Counted from the first letter of the stretch, positions 1-9,009 are shown. The stretch is DNA of 64,000 nucleotides from Flagellimonas alvinocaridis (GCF_004916895.1 NZ_SNTZ01000004.1:265538-329537); one strand, 5' to 3'. A program made the numbers and translations. Notes: a model not told the origin generated them from the sequence alone.

Positions 1-136
1 GCCTGTGGAAGCTTCACAACCCACACAAGACCAAAAATTTGAGAAACCGGCACCAAAAGGACAGGTGAAACTGGTTGATGCGGATAATGTTGGGGAATTG
101 GTGAACCTATTGCACAACGAAGCTAAAGTGATTTAG
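1..136 (+). CDS. etfB: Electron transfer flavoprotein beta subunit, C-terminal end (partial)
   Basis: The window opens inside a reading frame (codons in phase from base 2) that ends at the TAG at 134-136. Only the last 44 residues are present; they end in a hydrophilic linker followed by a short helix of the form GELVNLLHNEAKVI, typical of the EtfB C-terminus that reaches over the alpha subunit. Identity rests mainly on position: it directly precedes etfA on the same strand, and etfB-etfA is the standard gene order. EtfAB would carry electrons from flavin dehydrogenases such as acyl-CoA dehydrogenases to the quinone pool. Confidence 0.8.
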   Translation, partial: PVEASQPTQDQKFEKPAPKGQVKLVDADNVGELVNLLHNEAKVI

Positions 137-149
137 GCACAGCTAAATC

Positions 150-212
150 ATTCCGAACTCGTTTCGGAATCCATTTGAAAAAGTCATAAGGTTCCTGAAA
201 CAAGTTCAGGAA
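150..212. repeat. Pair of related REP-like palindromes between etfB and etfA
   Basis: Two hairpins lie 21 bases apart: 150-170 (arms ATTCCGAA/TTCGGAAT) and 192-212 (arms TTCCTGAA/TTCAGGAA). Read on opposite strands they share nearly the same core, TTCC(T)GAAAC(G/A)AGTTC(A)GGAA, so they look like two copies of one short palindromic element in inverted orientation. Neither is followed by a U-run, so they are not typical intrinsic terminators. They may stabilise the etfB mRNA end or simply be dispersed repeats. Confidence 0.6.
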
Positions 213-232
213 AAAATTTTAAAAAAATTTTT

Positions 233-1201
233 ATGTCAGTATTAGTATATACCGAATCCGAAAAAGGAAAATTCAAAAAAAGTGCCTTTGAAGTGGCTTC
301 CTATGCCCACAAAGTGGCGCAAGACCTTGGAACAAGTGTCACCGCGGTTACCTTTAATGCCAACGATGAGGCTTCATTAGGTAATTACGGTGTTTCTAAA
401 GTCTTAAAAATATCCAATGACCAATTGACCACCTTCAATGCCAAGGCCTATGCCAATGCATTGGCCCAAGCCGCCGAGGCAGAAGGAGCCAAAGTCATTA
501 TTGTAAGTTCCAGTGCCGACACCAAGTTTTTGGCACCCATCCTAACTGCTAAACTAAACGCAGGTTACGTGCCCAATGTGGTTGCTGCACCGGATAGCAC
601 CTCCCCTTTTGTAGTAAAGCGCACCGCATTCAGCAACAAGGGATTTGCACACACCGAAATCAGTTCGGAAGTGAAAATTATAGGAGTTTCCAACAATGCC
701 TATGGCGCAATGGAAAACAACGTTTCAGCTTCTGTTGAAGATTTTAGCCCCACCTTGGGCGATGCAGACTTTTCCACTAAGTCCATTGAAGTGGACAAAG
801 TAGCAGGTAAAGTATCCATTGCCGACGCCGACATCGTGGTATCAGGTGGTCGAGGACTCAAAGGTCCCGAAAATTGGGGCATGGTTGAAGAATTGGCCGA
901 GGTACTGGGAGCGGCAACTGCCTGTTCAAAACCCGTATCTGATTTGGGATGGCGCCCCCATGGCGAACACGTAGGTCAAACTGGAAAACCTGTAGCCAGT
1001 AATCTTTATATTGCTATAGGAATCTCTGGGGCCATTCAACATTTGGCTGGGGTAAACGCTTCAAAAACCAAGGTGGTCATCAACAATGACCCAGAAGCTC
1101 CTTTCTTTAAAGCTGCAGATTACGGAATAGTTGGGGATGCCTTTGAAGTGGTCCCCAAGCTCATCGAAAAATTAAAGGAATTTAAAGCCCAAAACGCTTA
1201 A
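233..1201 (+). CDS. etfA: Electron transfer flavoprotein alpha subunit
   Basis: This 322-residue protein has the usual EtfA length. The N-terminal half is the alpha/beta domain shared with EtfB. The C-terminal third (about residues 195-320) is the FAD-binding domain and shows its conserved blocks: SGGRGLKG, VGQTGKPV, LYIAIGISGAIQHLAG and INNDPEAPFF followed by ADYGIVGD. It forms the EtfAB heterodimer that binds FAD and AMP and passes electrons from dehydrogenases to ETF-quinone oxidoreductase. It follows etfB after 96 bases that contain two palindromes. The start is the ATG after an A/T-rich leader with no Shine-Dalgarno, as is usual in this phylum. Confidence 0.96.
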   Translation: MSVLVYTESEKGKFKKSAFEVASYAHKVAQDLGTSVTAVTFNANDEASLGNYGVSKVLKISNDQLTTFNAKAYANALAQAAEAEGAKVIIVSSSADTKFLAPILTAKLNAGYVPNVVAAPDSTSPFVVKRTAFSNKGFAHTEISSEVKIIGVSNNAYGAMENNVSASVEDFSPTLGDADFSTKSIEVDKVAGKVSIADADIVVSGGRGLKGPENWGMVEELAEVLGAATACSKPVSDLGWRPHGEHVGQTGKPVASNLYIAIGISGAIQHLAGVNASKTKVVINNDPEAPFFKAADYGIVGDAFEVVPKLIEKLKEFKAQNA

Positions 1202-1225
1202 ATTTTGTTAATTTGCCCTTAACAA

Positions 1226-1271
1226 GGGGCTGTTCAGATAACTGGTTACGCCACTTATTTGAACAGCCCTT
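1226..1271 (+). terminator. Possible terminator hairpin after etfA
   Basis: A long-stem inverted repeat (GGGCTGTTCA at 1227-1236 and TGAACAGCCC at 1260-1269) encloses a 23-base loop in the gap between etfA and the next gene. The tail after the stem is TTTGGGGTTTT rather than a clean T-run, so termination is plausible but not certain. Confidence 0.5.
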
Positions 1272-1291
1272 TGGGGTTTTAGGAGGAGATT

Positions 1292-1924
1292 ATGAGCTTA
1301 GTTCGATTGAAAATAAAGGGAATATCATACAGTCAAACGCAGAATGGTGCGTATGCCCTTATTTTAAATGAAGTGGAGGGAGACCGAAAACTTCCTATTG
1401 TCATTGGTGCCTTTGAAGCACAGTCCATCGCAATTGCTTTGGAAAAAGAAATCAAACCACCAAGACCCTTGACCCACGACCTGTTCAAAAATTTTGCCGA
1501 TAGGTTTCAGATTGTCGTGAAACAGGTCATTATCCATAAACTAGTAGATGGGGTCTTTTACTCCAGTATCATTTGTGAGCAAGACAAGGTAGAGGAAATC
1601 ATAGATGCCCGTACCAGCGATGCGATTGCATTGGCACTTCGGTTTGATGCCCCCATTTTCACCTACAAGACCATCTTGGACAAAGCTGGGATTTTTCTCA
1701 AATTCTCACCGAAGGAGAATGATGAAAATGAGGAAGACGATAGCATTGTAGTGGATGAAATCCTTCAAGAAGGTGAAACCGTAGAGATAGAATCTGGGGC
1801 CGACACCCATGGGTATAGGGAAATGTCGCTGGATGAGCTCCATAAGGAATTGGACAAAGCAGTGGCCAGTGAAGATTATGAAAAAGCCGCCAAACTGCGG
1901 GACGAAATTTCCAAGCGCAAATAA
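1292..1924 (+). CDS. Bifunctional nuclease family protein with C-terminal UVR motif
   Basis: This 210-residue protein has a DUF151/bifunctional nuclease domain at about residues 1-145: the strand-rich start with LPIVIGAFEAQSIAIALE and the later block ARTSDAIALALRFDAPIF are typical. An acidic linker of about 20 residues follows, then a UvrB/UvrC-type motif at the C-terminus (LHKELDKAVASEDYEKAAKLRDEI), which in other proteins mediates protein contacts. The DUF151 plus UVR arrangement is common in Bacteroidetes. Nuclease activity has been shown for a plant homologue; the bacterial role is unclear. It is followed by the nucleoside transporter after 9 bases, so the two are probably co-transcribed. 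Confidence 0.88.
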   Translation: MSLVRLKIKGISYSQTQNGAYALILNEVEGDRKLPIVIGAFEAQSIAIALEKEIKPPRPLTHDLFKNFADRFQIVVKQVIIHKLVDGVFYSSIICEQDKVEEIIDARTSDAIALALRFDAPIFTYKTILDKAGIFLKFSPKENDENEEDDSIVVDEILQEGETVEIESGADTHGYREMSLDELHKELDKAVASEDYEKAAKLRDEISKRK

Positions 1925-1933
1925 ACCGACTAC

Positions 1934-3394
1934 ATGGGGAAAAAGACCATAAGTTTCCTGACACTTCTACTCCTATGCACTATTGCCTTAGGACAAAATA
2001 CCTCAACCACCGACTCCCTCAACATTGCCATTGGCACTACTATTATTGATGATATTTCGGTTCAGAGCGTAACCGAAGCCATACCTAACCAAGGGTTTTC
2101 CATTCATACGTTATGGCGTGGGGCTTTGGGAATGGCTGTATTGATTTTTATTTCCTTTTTGTTCAGTTCCAATAGAAGAGCCATCAACTGGAAAACAGTA
2201 GGCATTGGTCTTTCTTTGCAATTGTTGATTGCCATTGGGGTGCTCAAAGTTCCCTTTGTACAATATGTCTTTGAAAAAATTGGGGAAGTTTTTGTCAGCA
2301 TTCTGGACTTTACCCGCGCAGGAAGTCAATTCCTTTTTGAGGGGTTGGTGGTGGACATGGACACCTTTGGCTATATTTTTGCCTTTCAGGTGCTGCCCAC
2401 AATTGTATTTTTCTCTGCATTGACCTCGGTATTGTTCTACTTGGGAGTAATTCAAAAAGTCGTAAAAGCCATGGCCTGGCTATTGTCCAAATCCTTGGGC
2501 ATATCAGGAGCGGAGAGTCTTTCGGTAGCTGGAAATATCTTTTTGGGACAGACCGAAGCCCCCTTGCTCATCAAGGCCTATCTGGAAAAAATGAATAAAT
2601 CTGAAATCCTTTTGGTGATGATTGGCGGAATGGCCACCGTGGCCGGCGCCGTTCTTGCAGCCTATATTGGTTTTTTGGGTGGGGATGACCCTGAGCTACG
2701 CTTGGTTTTTGCCAAACACCTGCTGGCCGCTTCCGTAATGGCAGCACCTGGCGCCATTGTCATTTCAAAAATATTATATCCACAGACCGAGACAGTGAAC
2801 ACCGATGTCCAAGTCTCTTCGGAAAAAATTGGCGCCAATATTTTGGATGCCATTGCCAACGGAACCACAGAAGGATTAAAATTGGCCCTAAACGTGGGTG
2901 CCATGCTCTTGGTCTTTGTCGCCTTTATTGCCATGATCAATGGGATTTTGGGCTGGGTCGGCGATTGGAGCACCCTCAACAATTGGATTGCGGCCAACTC
3001 TCCCTACAACAGTTTTTCATTGGAGGCCATCTTGGGCACTGTATTCGCTCCCCTCATGTGGCTTATCGGGGTTGCTAACGAAGATGTTATGCTCATGGGA
3101 CAACTGCTCGGAATTAAATTGGCAGCCAGCGAGTTTGTGGGCTACATTCAATTGGCGGAACTCAAGAACATGACCAATGACTTGCATTTTGCCTATAACA
3201 AGTCCGTGATTATGGCCACGTATATGCTTTGTGGCTTTGCCAACTTTGCCTCCATTGGTATTCAGATAGGAGGTATTGGTTCCTTGGCTCCCGGACAACG
3301 CAAGACCCTCTCCGAATTTGGCATGAAGGCCGTTTTGGGTGGGTCTTTGGCATCCTTGCTTTCGGCCACCATTGCCGGAATGATTTTAGGGTAA
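1934..3394 (+). CDS. NupC-family concentrative nucleoside transporter
   Basis: This 486-residue polytopic membrane protein carries the core of the concentrative nucleoside transporter family, which imports nucleosides with Na+ or H+. The signature GNIFLGQTEAPLLIKAYL, with the conserved QTEAP substrate/ion-binding segment, lies near residue 200. A second family block (VANEDVMLMGQLLG) lies near residue 380 and FANFASIGIQIGGIG near residue 435. Unlike E. coli NupC, it starts with a cleavable-looking signal sequence (MGKKTISFLTLLLLCTIALG) and about 35 polar residues before the first core helix. It lies 9 bases after the nuclease gene. Confidence 0.93.
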   Translation: MGKKTISFLTLLLLCTIALGQNTSTTDSLNIAIGTTIIDDISVQSVTEAIPNQGFSIHTLWRGALGMAVLIFISFLFSSNRRAINWKTVGIGLSLQLLIAIGVLKVPFVQYVFEKIGEVFVSILDFTRAGSQFLFEGLVVDMDTFGYIFAFQVLPTIVFFSALTSVLFYLGVIQKVVKAMAWLLSKSLGISGAESLSVAGNIFLGQTEAPLLIKAYLEKMNKSEILLVMIGGMATVAGAVLAAYIGFLGGDDPELRLVFAKHLLAASVMAAPGAIVISKILYPQTETVNTDVQVSSEKIGANILDAIANGTTEGLKLALNVGAMLLVFVAFIAMINGILGWVGDWSTLNNWIAANSPYNSFSLEAILGTVFAPLMWLIGVANEDVMLMGQLLGIKLAASEFVGYIQLAELKNMTNDLHFAYNKSVIMATYMLCGFANFASIGIQIGGIGSLAPGQRKTLSEFGMKAVLGGSLASLLSATIAGMILG

Positions 3395-3487
3395 ATAGCT
3401 GAAGGGCAAAAGGGTTTAGGTGGAAAGGTAAAACCTGTTTAAATTAAACTAGAACAATCAACCTCGAAATGTTAAACATACATTGTT

Positions 3488-3847
3488 ATGAGAAATTTTC
3501 GAGAGTTGAACGTTTGGAAAGATGGACGAGTCTTGGTAAAAGACACTTACACACTAACAAAACTTTTACCAGATTCTGAAAAATTTGGCCTTATTCCCCA
3601 AATTCAAAGAAGTGCTATTTCCATACCCGCCAATATCGCTGAAGGATGTGCAAAATATTCGCAGAAAGATTTTGTTCGCTTTCTACAAGTCAGTTTAGGC
3701 TCTGCATACGAACTTGAATCACATATTATTCTATGTGAAGATTTAAACTTTATTTCTTCAAATTCAGCAGAGCTCATCATCAAAAACATTCAAAAATTAC
3801 AACAGGGAATTGCATCCTTGATAAAATACAACCGGACAAACCATTAA
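3488..3847 (+). CDS. Four-helix bundle protein (S23 / 23S rRNA intervening-sequence family)
   Basis: This 119-residue protein matches the four-helix bundle family first seen in 23S rRNA intervening sequences: an N-terminal FRELNVWKDG, then PQIQRSAISIPANIAEG and later RFLQVSLGSAYELESHI. Here it stands alone, with no rRNA gene nearby. Function is unknown; homologues form pentamers and may bind nucleic acid. It is more A/T-rich than its neighbours and lies close to a dispersed repeat (3965-4026), consistent with an accessory gene. Confidence 0.85.
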   Translation: MRNFRELNVWKDGRVLVKDTYTLTKLLPDSEKFGLIPQIQRSAISIPANIAEGCAKYSQKDFVRFLQVSLGSAYELESHIILCEDLNFISSNSAELIIKNIQKLQQGIASLIKYNRTNH

Positions 3848-3964
3848 CCCTTCAACCAAACATCCTTTATCTTTCACCCCTTACAGTTAATAAAGTTTTC
3901 ATAAGTCTTGCTAATTTTAGTTCCCAAAACACACTTATTGAATTAATTTCGATAGATTGATTTT

Positions 3965-4026
3965 TTGTCACATCGAGCGCAGTCGAGATGTCTTGGATTT
4001 CTCCTCATTGTATTCGTTCGAAATGA
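3965..4026. repeat. Dispersed palindromic repeat upstream of thyA
   Basis: The first part (3965-3991, TTGTCACATCGAGCGCAG and on to AGTCGAGATGT) is a 27-base unit that recurs exactly, in reverse complement, at 46709-46735. The second part (to about 4026, ending CGTTCGAAATGACC) reads on the other strand as the related GTCATTTCGAACG. This resembles the GTCA...TCGAGCGCAGTCGAGA elements scattered between genes in Flavobacteriia. It lies in the roughly 200-base gene-free gap before thyA. Confidence 0.75.
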
Positions 4027-4047
4027 CCTCTAATTTGCACCAAAAGA

Positions 4048-4872
4048 ATGAAACAATACCACGACCTTCTTAAACACGTTTTGGAACACGGCAATGCCAA
4101 GGGCGATCGCACGGGAACAGGAACCTTGAGCGTTTTTGGCTATCAAATGCGTTTTGACCTCTCCGAAGGATTTCCCATGGTCACCACCAAAAAGCTGCAC
4201 CTAAAATCCATTGTCCACGAACTGCTTTGGTTTTTGAAAGGTGATACCAACATTCAATATCTACAGGAAAACGGGGTACGGATTTGGAACGAATGGGCCG
4301 ATGAGAATGGGGATTTAGGCCCTGTGTACGGACACCAATGGCGCAATTGGAACAGTGAGGAAATCGACCAGATCAAAGAAGTCATTGAAACCCTGAAGAA
4401 CAACCCCAATAGCCGTAGGATGTTGGTCTCAGCATGGAATCCCAGTGTACTTCCGGACACTTCAGTATCCTTTTCGGAAAATGTGGCCAATGGAAAAGCT
4501 GCCCTTCCACCCTGCCATGCCTTTTTTCAGTTTTATGTGGCCGATGGCAAACTTTCCTGCCAGCTGTATCAACGTAGCGCGGATATCTTTTTGGGTGTCC
4601 CCTTCAATATAGCTTCCTATGCATTGTTTACCATGATGATCGCCCAAGTATGTGGCTATCAACCCGGGGAATTCATCCACACCTTTGGTGATGCACATAT
4701 CTATGACAACCATAGGGAACAGGTAGAACTCCAATTGAGCCGTGACCCGCGACCTTTGCCAACCATGCGATTGAACCCAGAGGTAAAGGATATTTTTGAT
4801 TTCACTTTTGACGATTTTGAATTGCTCCACTACAACCCGCATCCACATATTAAAGGAGTGGTGGCCGTGTAA
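4048..4872 (+). CDS. thyA: Thymidylate synthase
   Basis: This 274-residue protein converts dUMP to dTMP using methylenetetrahydrofolate, which leaves dihydrofolate for FolA (encoded at 17979). The catalytic cysteine is Cys156 in [12 protein letters not shown]. It is followed by [23 protein letters not shown], which carries the phosphate-binding arginine and dUMP contacts, and by [10 protein letters not shown]. The N-terminal [12 protein letters not shown] and the C-terminal [10 protein letters not shown] are also conserved. Length is near the ThyA norm (264 in E. coli). No operon partner is obvious. Confidence 0.98.
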   Translation: MKQYHDLLKHVLEHGNAKGDRTGTGTLSVFGYQMRFDLSEGFPMVTTKKLHLKSIVHELLWFLKGDTNIQYLQENGVRIWNEWADENGDLGPVYGHQWRNWNSEEIDQIKEVIETLKNNPNSRRMLVSAWNPSVLPDTSVSFSENVANGKAALPPCHAFFQFYVADGKLSCQLYQRSADIFLGVPFNIASYALFTMMIAQVCGYQPGEFIHTFGDAHIYDNHREQVELQLSRDPRPLPTMRLNPEVKDIFDFTFDDFELLHYNPHPHIKGVVAV

Positions 4873-4957
4873 CGATTAACAGATTAAAAAATTAGTGATA
4901 ACTTACTCTTTGACGCCCTTACTCCCATTTGAAGCAAGAATTCAATAAAAACTGCAC

Positions 4958-6016
4958 ATGGATACTTGGCACATTGTACGCAACACTTTGTCAATTTTGT
5001 GTGTCTTGGTGAGTTTTTTGCCCTTTTTGGATTTTAAACATTGGTTCTTCCGCATATTCGATTTTGTAAGACTGCAACTCTTGGCACTACTGGTGGTGCT
5101 CTTCATAAGCGGTTTGTTCTTCAGTAGTGGCTCCCTATTTCTGGGTACACTCACCCAAGTCTTGCTTGTAATGGCAATCGCATACCAACTCGTTATCATC
5201 TGGCCCTATCTACCGTTTCGAAAACAGTCCAAAGACGTTCCGGAAAAAGCCATTACCCTAATCAGTGTCAATGTGCTGCAAAAAAATACCGATCATCAAA
5301 AACTGGTGGAGTTGGTTAAAACGGTGCAACCAGACATCCTACTTACCATGGAGAGCAATTTGGAATGGGAAAAAGCACTTTCAGAAATTGAAGGTGATTT
5401 TGGCTTCTCGCATAAAATGCCCAAAGAGAACCGGTATGGCATGCATTTGTACTCCAAGCTCGAGGTAAAATCCTGTCAAGGCCATTACTTGATTTCCGAG
5501 GAACACCCTTCCATTGAAGCCACTTTGATAGATAAAAATGGTACCGATTTTACCTTTTGGGGCATCCATCCACCGCCGCCAAGCCCTACCGAAAAGCCTA
5601 CCTCCAAGCAGAAAGATGCCGAACTCATGAAGGTAGCCCAACTGGTCCGCGAAAAAAAGATGCCCACCTTGGTTTCAGGTGATTTCAACAATGTGTGCTG
5701 GTCCAAAAGCTCTAAACTCTTCTCAAAAGTCTCCAAGCTAAAGGATGCCCGCTTGGGAAAGGGATTCTACAGCACCTTCCCGGTAAAACCCAAACTGTTC
5801 CGTTTCCCCATAGACCTGCTGTTCCACTCCAGGGACATGGAAGTACACCAAATAAAGACCTTGCCCGCCATTGGCTCCGACCATTTGCCACTATTTGCTA
5901 CATTTACCATTACCGATACGGGACATAAAACCGTAAAAGCCATAGAACCCGAAGTTAAACAAGAGGTGGTTTCCATCATTGTGGAAGGCAAGGAAGCCGC
6001 ACAGGAAGAAAACTAG
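4958..6016 (+). CDS. Membrane-anchored endonuclease/exonuclease/phosphatase family protein
   Basis: This 352-residue protein begins with about three hydrophobic segments (residues 1-85), followed by an EEP-fold domain. Motifs seen are ISVNVLQKN (metal-binding Asn), LTMESNLEW (metal-binding Glu), LVSGDFNNV (catalytic Asp and Asn) and IGSDHLPLFATF (catalytic Asp-His). This architecture matches bacterial YafD-like EEP proteins, whose substrate may be a phosphodiester or phospholipid and cannot be deduced here. A 35-residue tail rich in Glu and Val follows the domain. It is followed at once by two DUF1801 genes. Confidence 0.88.
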   Translation: MDTWHIVRNTLSILCVLVSFLPFLDFKHWFFRIFDFVRLQLLALLVVLFISGLFFSSGSLFLGTLTQVLLVMAIAYQLVIIWPYLPFRKQSKDVPEKAITLISVNVLQKNTDHQKLVELVKTVQPDILLTMESNLEWEKALSEIEGDFGFSHKMPKENRYGMHLYSKLEVKSCQGHYLISEEHPSIEATLIDKNGTDFTFWGIHPPPPSPTEKPTSKQKDAELMKVAQLVREKKMPTLVSGDFNNVCWSKSSKLFSKVSKLKDARLGKGFYSTFPVKPKLFRFPIDLLFHSRDMEVHQIKTLPAIGSDHLPLFATFTITDTGHKTVKAIEPEVKQEVVSIIVEGKEAAQEEN

Positions 6017-6020
6017 AAAA

Positions 6021-6374
6021 ATGAACAAAAAACCAATAGATGTGGATGGGTATATCGCCGGGTTTCCCTTGGAAATTCAGGAAAAACTCAACCAGATTCG
6101 CACAGTCATCCAAAAAAATGCCCCCGATGCCATTGAAAGTATTGCGTATGGCATGCCTGCCTACAAACTCCACAAAAAACCCTTGGTGTATTTCGCCGGA
6201 TATGCAAAGCATATCGGTTTCTATGCCACTCCAACAGGGCATAGTGCCTTTGAGGCCCAACTGTCCCAATACAAACAAGGAAAGGGCTCTGTGCAATTTC
6301 CTTTGGCCCAACCCATGCCCTTGGAATTGATAGCAGAAATTGTACGGTTCAGAGTAAAGGAAAACAGCGTATAA
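6021..6374 (+). CDS. DUF1801 (YdhG-like) protein, copy 1
   Basis: This 117-residue DUF1801 protein starts DVDGYIAGFPLEIQEKLNQI and contains YGMPAYKLHKKPLVYFAGYAKHIGFYATP, the family core. The ATG at 6021 is chosen because it lies 4 bases after the preceding stop and gives the family's usual N-terminus; an earlier in-frame start (5979) would overlap the EEP gene. A Bacillus homologue was described as a frataxin-like iron chaperone, but the function of this group is not settled. A paralogue follows one base after its stop. Confidence 0.87.
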   Translation: MNKKPIDVDGYIAGFPLEIQEKLNQIRTVIQKNAPDAIESIAYGMPAYKLHKKPLVYFAGYAKHIGFYATPTGHSAFEAQLSQYKQGKGSVQFPLAQPMPLELIAEIVRFRVKENSV

Positions 6375-6375
6375 A

Positions 6376-6750
6376 ATGACCCAAAAAAAGCCGACAACCG
6401 TAGAAAAATACATCGCCCAGTTTCCAGAAACAATACAAAGCCATTTGTTGGAAATGAGATGTATTTTGCAAGAAGTAGCACCTGAAGCAGAAGAGACCTT
6501 AAAATGGGGAAAACCGGTCTTTTTGCTAGACACCATCCTTTTTGCTTATGCGGCCCACAAATCCCATTTAAGTTTTGTTCCCACCGGCCCTGCACTAAAT
6601 CCTTATATGGAGGAACTATCCGATTATGTCGTAAAAAAGGACTCCGTACAATTTTCCTATGAAGTCCCCTTGCCTAAGGAGCTTATCCAGAAAATTGCAA
6701 AATACCGTTTACAGGATGTTGTGGAACGAAAGGCAAAGTGGAAATATTAA
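6376..6750 (+). CDS. DUF1801 protein, copy 2
   Basis: This 124-residue paralogue of the preceding gene has the same layout: TVEKYIAQFPETIQSHLLEM, then LKWGKPVFLL and a C-terminal FSYEVPLPKELIQKIAKYR. It begins one base after the first copy ends, so the pair is an operon that arose by tandem duplication. The two copies differ widely in sequence, so the duplication is old. The C-terminus is basic (RKAKWKY). Confidence 0.86.
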   Translation: MTQKKPTTVEKYIAQFPETIQSHLLEMRCILQEVAPEAEETLKWGKPVFLLDTILFAYAAHKSHLSFVPTGPALNPYMEELSDYVVKKDSVQFSYEVPLPKELIQKIAKYRLQDVVERKAKWKY

Positions 6751-6798
6751 GTGTTCTACGACACACAAACCAATTGGAATAAATACAGAAAGAAAAAC

Positions 6799-8259
6799 AT
6801 GCCAATATCATGTACCAAAAGAAGTTCATTGTTAAGCTTAATCCTTTGTGTGGGCCTACATTTATTGTCCTACTCACAAGAAAAGGACTATAATGTACTT
6901 TTTATAATTTCGGATGACCTTACCGCAACGGCCGTATCATCCTATGGAAACAACGCTGTACATACCCCCAATATTGACAAACTGGCATCGGAAGGGACCC
7001 AATTTACCAAAGCCTATTGCCAATATCCAGTGTGTGGCCCTTCGCGGGCCTCTTTCATGAGTGGGTACTATCCCAATGCCACCACCACCTACGGATATGT
7101 GAGCGGTCGTGAAAACATTGGTGAGGAACGAAAAACATGGTCGCAGTCTTTCAAGGACAATGGGTATTATACGGCCCGGGTGAGCAAGATTTTCCATATG
7201 GGTGTTCCCATTGATATTGAACAGGGCAGCGATGGCAAGGACGACCCTGCTTCGTGGAATGAAAAATACAACAGTCAGGCCCCGGAATGGCAAACTAAGG
7301 GAGAGGCCGAACTTGTGCAGGGCAATCCCGATGGGACCATAGAACGAAAAGGAGGCAATGTCATGACCATTGTGAAGGCGGATGGGAATGATTTGGTCCA
7401 TGCCGATGGAAAAACAGCACAAAAAGCCAGTGAGTTGATTCGGCAACACAAGAATGAAAAATTCTTCCTCGCCGTGGGAATGGTACGCCCCCATGTTCCC
7501 TTTGTGGCACCGAAATCACACTTTGACCCCTACCCTTATGCCAATATTGTTCTACCCAAAAAAGTGGAAAATGACTGGGACGACATCCCCAAAAGGGGCA
7601 TCAATTACGTGACCAGTGTAAATGGACAAATGAGTCTTGAACAACAACAAAAGGCCGTTGCCGCTTATTATGCTTCCGTATCTTTTATGGATGAGCAGGT
7701 GGGCAAAGTATTGAAGACCTTGGAAGACGAAGGGCTGGAGGACAACACTATCGTCATATTCGCGTCTGACCATGGATTCCATTTGGGAGAACATGATTTT
7801 TGGATGAAGGTAAGCCTTCACGAAGAATCAGCCCGGGTTCCCTTGATCATAAAAGTACCGGGCAAAAAACCCGCGGTATGCCATTCTTTTGTTGAGCTTA
7901 TCGACCTGTACCCCACCATCGCTTCATTGGCCGGAGTGGAGTATTCCGAGCATCTACAGGGGAAAAATTTGGTGCAACTCTTGGATGACCCCAATGAAAA
8001 AGTCAGGGATATGGCCTTCAGCGTTTCGCAAGGTGGAAAAACCTTTTTGCTACGGACCGATAAATGGGCTTACATCCAATACGATGAAGATGCGGCATCG
8101 GGCATGGAACTTTTTGATATGGAAAACGACCCAAAGCAATACACCAACTTGGCCTACCATCCTGATTATTCGGATGTAGTGGAGGATTTTCAACAAAAAC
8201 TAAAGGATAAACTGGAGGAGGTCCGTACCAACGACTTGAGAATTGACTACTCCAAATAA
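6799..8259 (+). CDS. Secreted type I sulfatase (iduronate-2-sulfatase-like)
   Basis: This 486-residue sulfatase would remove sulfate esters from glycans in the periplasm. The N-terminal metal-binding block is FIISDDLTATAVSSYG. The formylglycine motif is CGPSR within YPVCGPSRASFMSGYYP, so the catalytic Cys is matured by an anaerobic-type or FGE enzyme encoded elsewhere. VRPHVPFVAP and FASDHGFHLGEHDFWMK carry further active-site residues. The ATG at 6799 gives a signal peptide (MPISCTKRSSLLSLILCVG...YSQ); an upstream GTG at 6751 would place 16 charged residues before it. No SusC/D pair is adjacent, so the substrate is unknown. Confidence 0.93.
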   Translation: MPISCTKRSSLLSLILCVGLHLLSYSQEKDYNVLFIISDDLTATAVSSYGNNAVHTPNIDKLASEGTQFTKAYCQYPVCGPSRASFMSGYYPNATTTYGYVSGRENIGEERKTWSQSFKDNGYYTARVSKIFHMGVPIDIEQGSDGKDDPASWNEKYNSQAPEWQTKGEAELVQGNPDGTIERKGGNVMTIVKADGNDLVHADGKTAQKASELIRQHKNEKFFLAVGMVRPHVPFVAPKSHFDPYPYANIVLPKKVENDWDDIPKRGINYVTSVNGQMSLEQQQKAVAAYYASVSFMDEQVGKVLKTLEDEGLEDNTIVIFASDHGFHLGEHDFWMKVSLHEESARVPLIIKVPGKKPAVCHSFVELIDLYPTIASLAGVEYSEHLQGKNLVQLLDDPNEKVRDMAFSVSQGGKTFLLRTDKWAYIQYDEDAASGMELFDMENDPKQYTNLAYHPDYSDVVEDFQQKLKDKLEEVRTNDLRIDYSK

Positions 8260-8337
8260 TCTGCAAATTTTGTGGTATCTTAAACCTGTCCGTCCCAAAA
8301 AGGACTGATCCAACAGCAACCCTTAAAACCCGAGAAA

Positions 8338-9009
8338 ATGAAACATATCATCACCGTATTGGCCCTGACAGGAGCCTTGATGTCCTGCAACACCTCAAAC
8401 AAGACCAAGGATAACGCGGAAGAATCTACCGCAAAAGAAGCATCAACAGACAGCACCTCAATACAATTTGTTACGATTGACACCGAAGAGGCTTTAATCG
8501 CCACCTCGCTAATGGCCGCCCCAGAGGCAAGTCGTGCCGGGTGTAAAGTCATAGGGTACAACGATGCAGGTGAACTGGTGACCCTCAAGGAAGGGAACAA
8601 CGAATTCATCGTTTTGGCGGACGACCCAAAAAAATCCGGGTTCAATGCCGCCTGTTACCACAAGAGTCTGGAACCATTTATGGCACGAGGTCGTGAACTC
8701 AGGGCAGAGGGAAAGACAGGTCCCGAAATTTTCGATATTCGGGAAGAGGAGGCCAAATCAGGCCAACTGGACATGGGCATACCGGGCGCCACGTTGCACA
8801 TCTATTTTGGTCCCAATGACCGCTATGATCCCGAAACACACAAAGTGGAAGGTGCCAAATACCGCTATGTGGTCTATTTGCCCTTTGCGACGGCCGAATC
8901 CACCGGGCTACCCGAAAAACCTGTGGGGGCCAACCACCCTTGGATCATGAACCCGGGAACCCATAGAGCCCATATTATGATCTCGCCTTTGGCGGACAAC
9001 AAGGAATAG
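8338..9009 (+). CDS. Conserved lipoprotein of unknown function
   Basis: This 223-residue protein has a lipoprotein signal peptide with lipobox LMSC (Cys17), followed by a polar Thr/Ala-rich linker. The body contains ALIATSLMAAPEASRAGCKVIG, SGFNAACYHKSLEPFMARG and a C-terminal GANHPWIMNPGTHRAHIMISPL with two His residues that could bind metal or ligand. I do not recognise the family by function. It probably sits on the periplasmic or outer-membrane face. It follows the sulfatase by 78 bases. Confidence 0.8.
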   Translation: MKHIITVLALTGALMSCNTSNKTKDNAEESTAKEASTDSTSIQFVTIDTEEALIATSLMAAPEASRAGCKVIGYNDAGELVTLKEGNNEFIVLADDPKKSGFNAACYHKSLEPFMARGRELRAEGKTGPEIFDIREEEAKSGQLDMGIPGATLHIYFGPNDRYDPETHKVEGAKYRYVVYLPFATAESTGLPEKPVGANHPWIMNPGTHRAHIMISPLADNKE

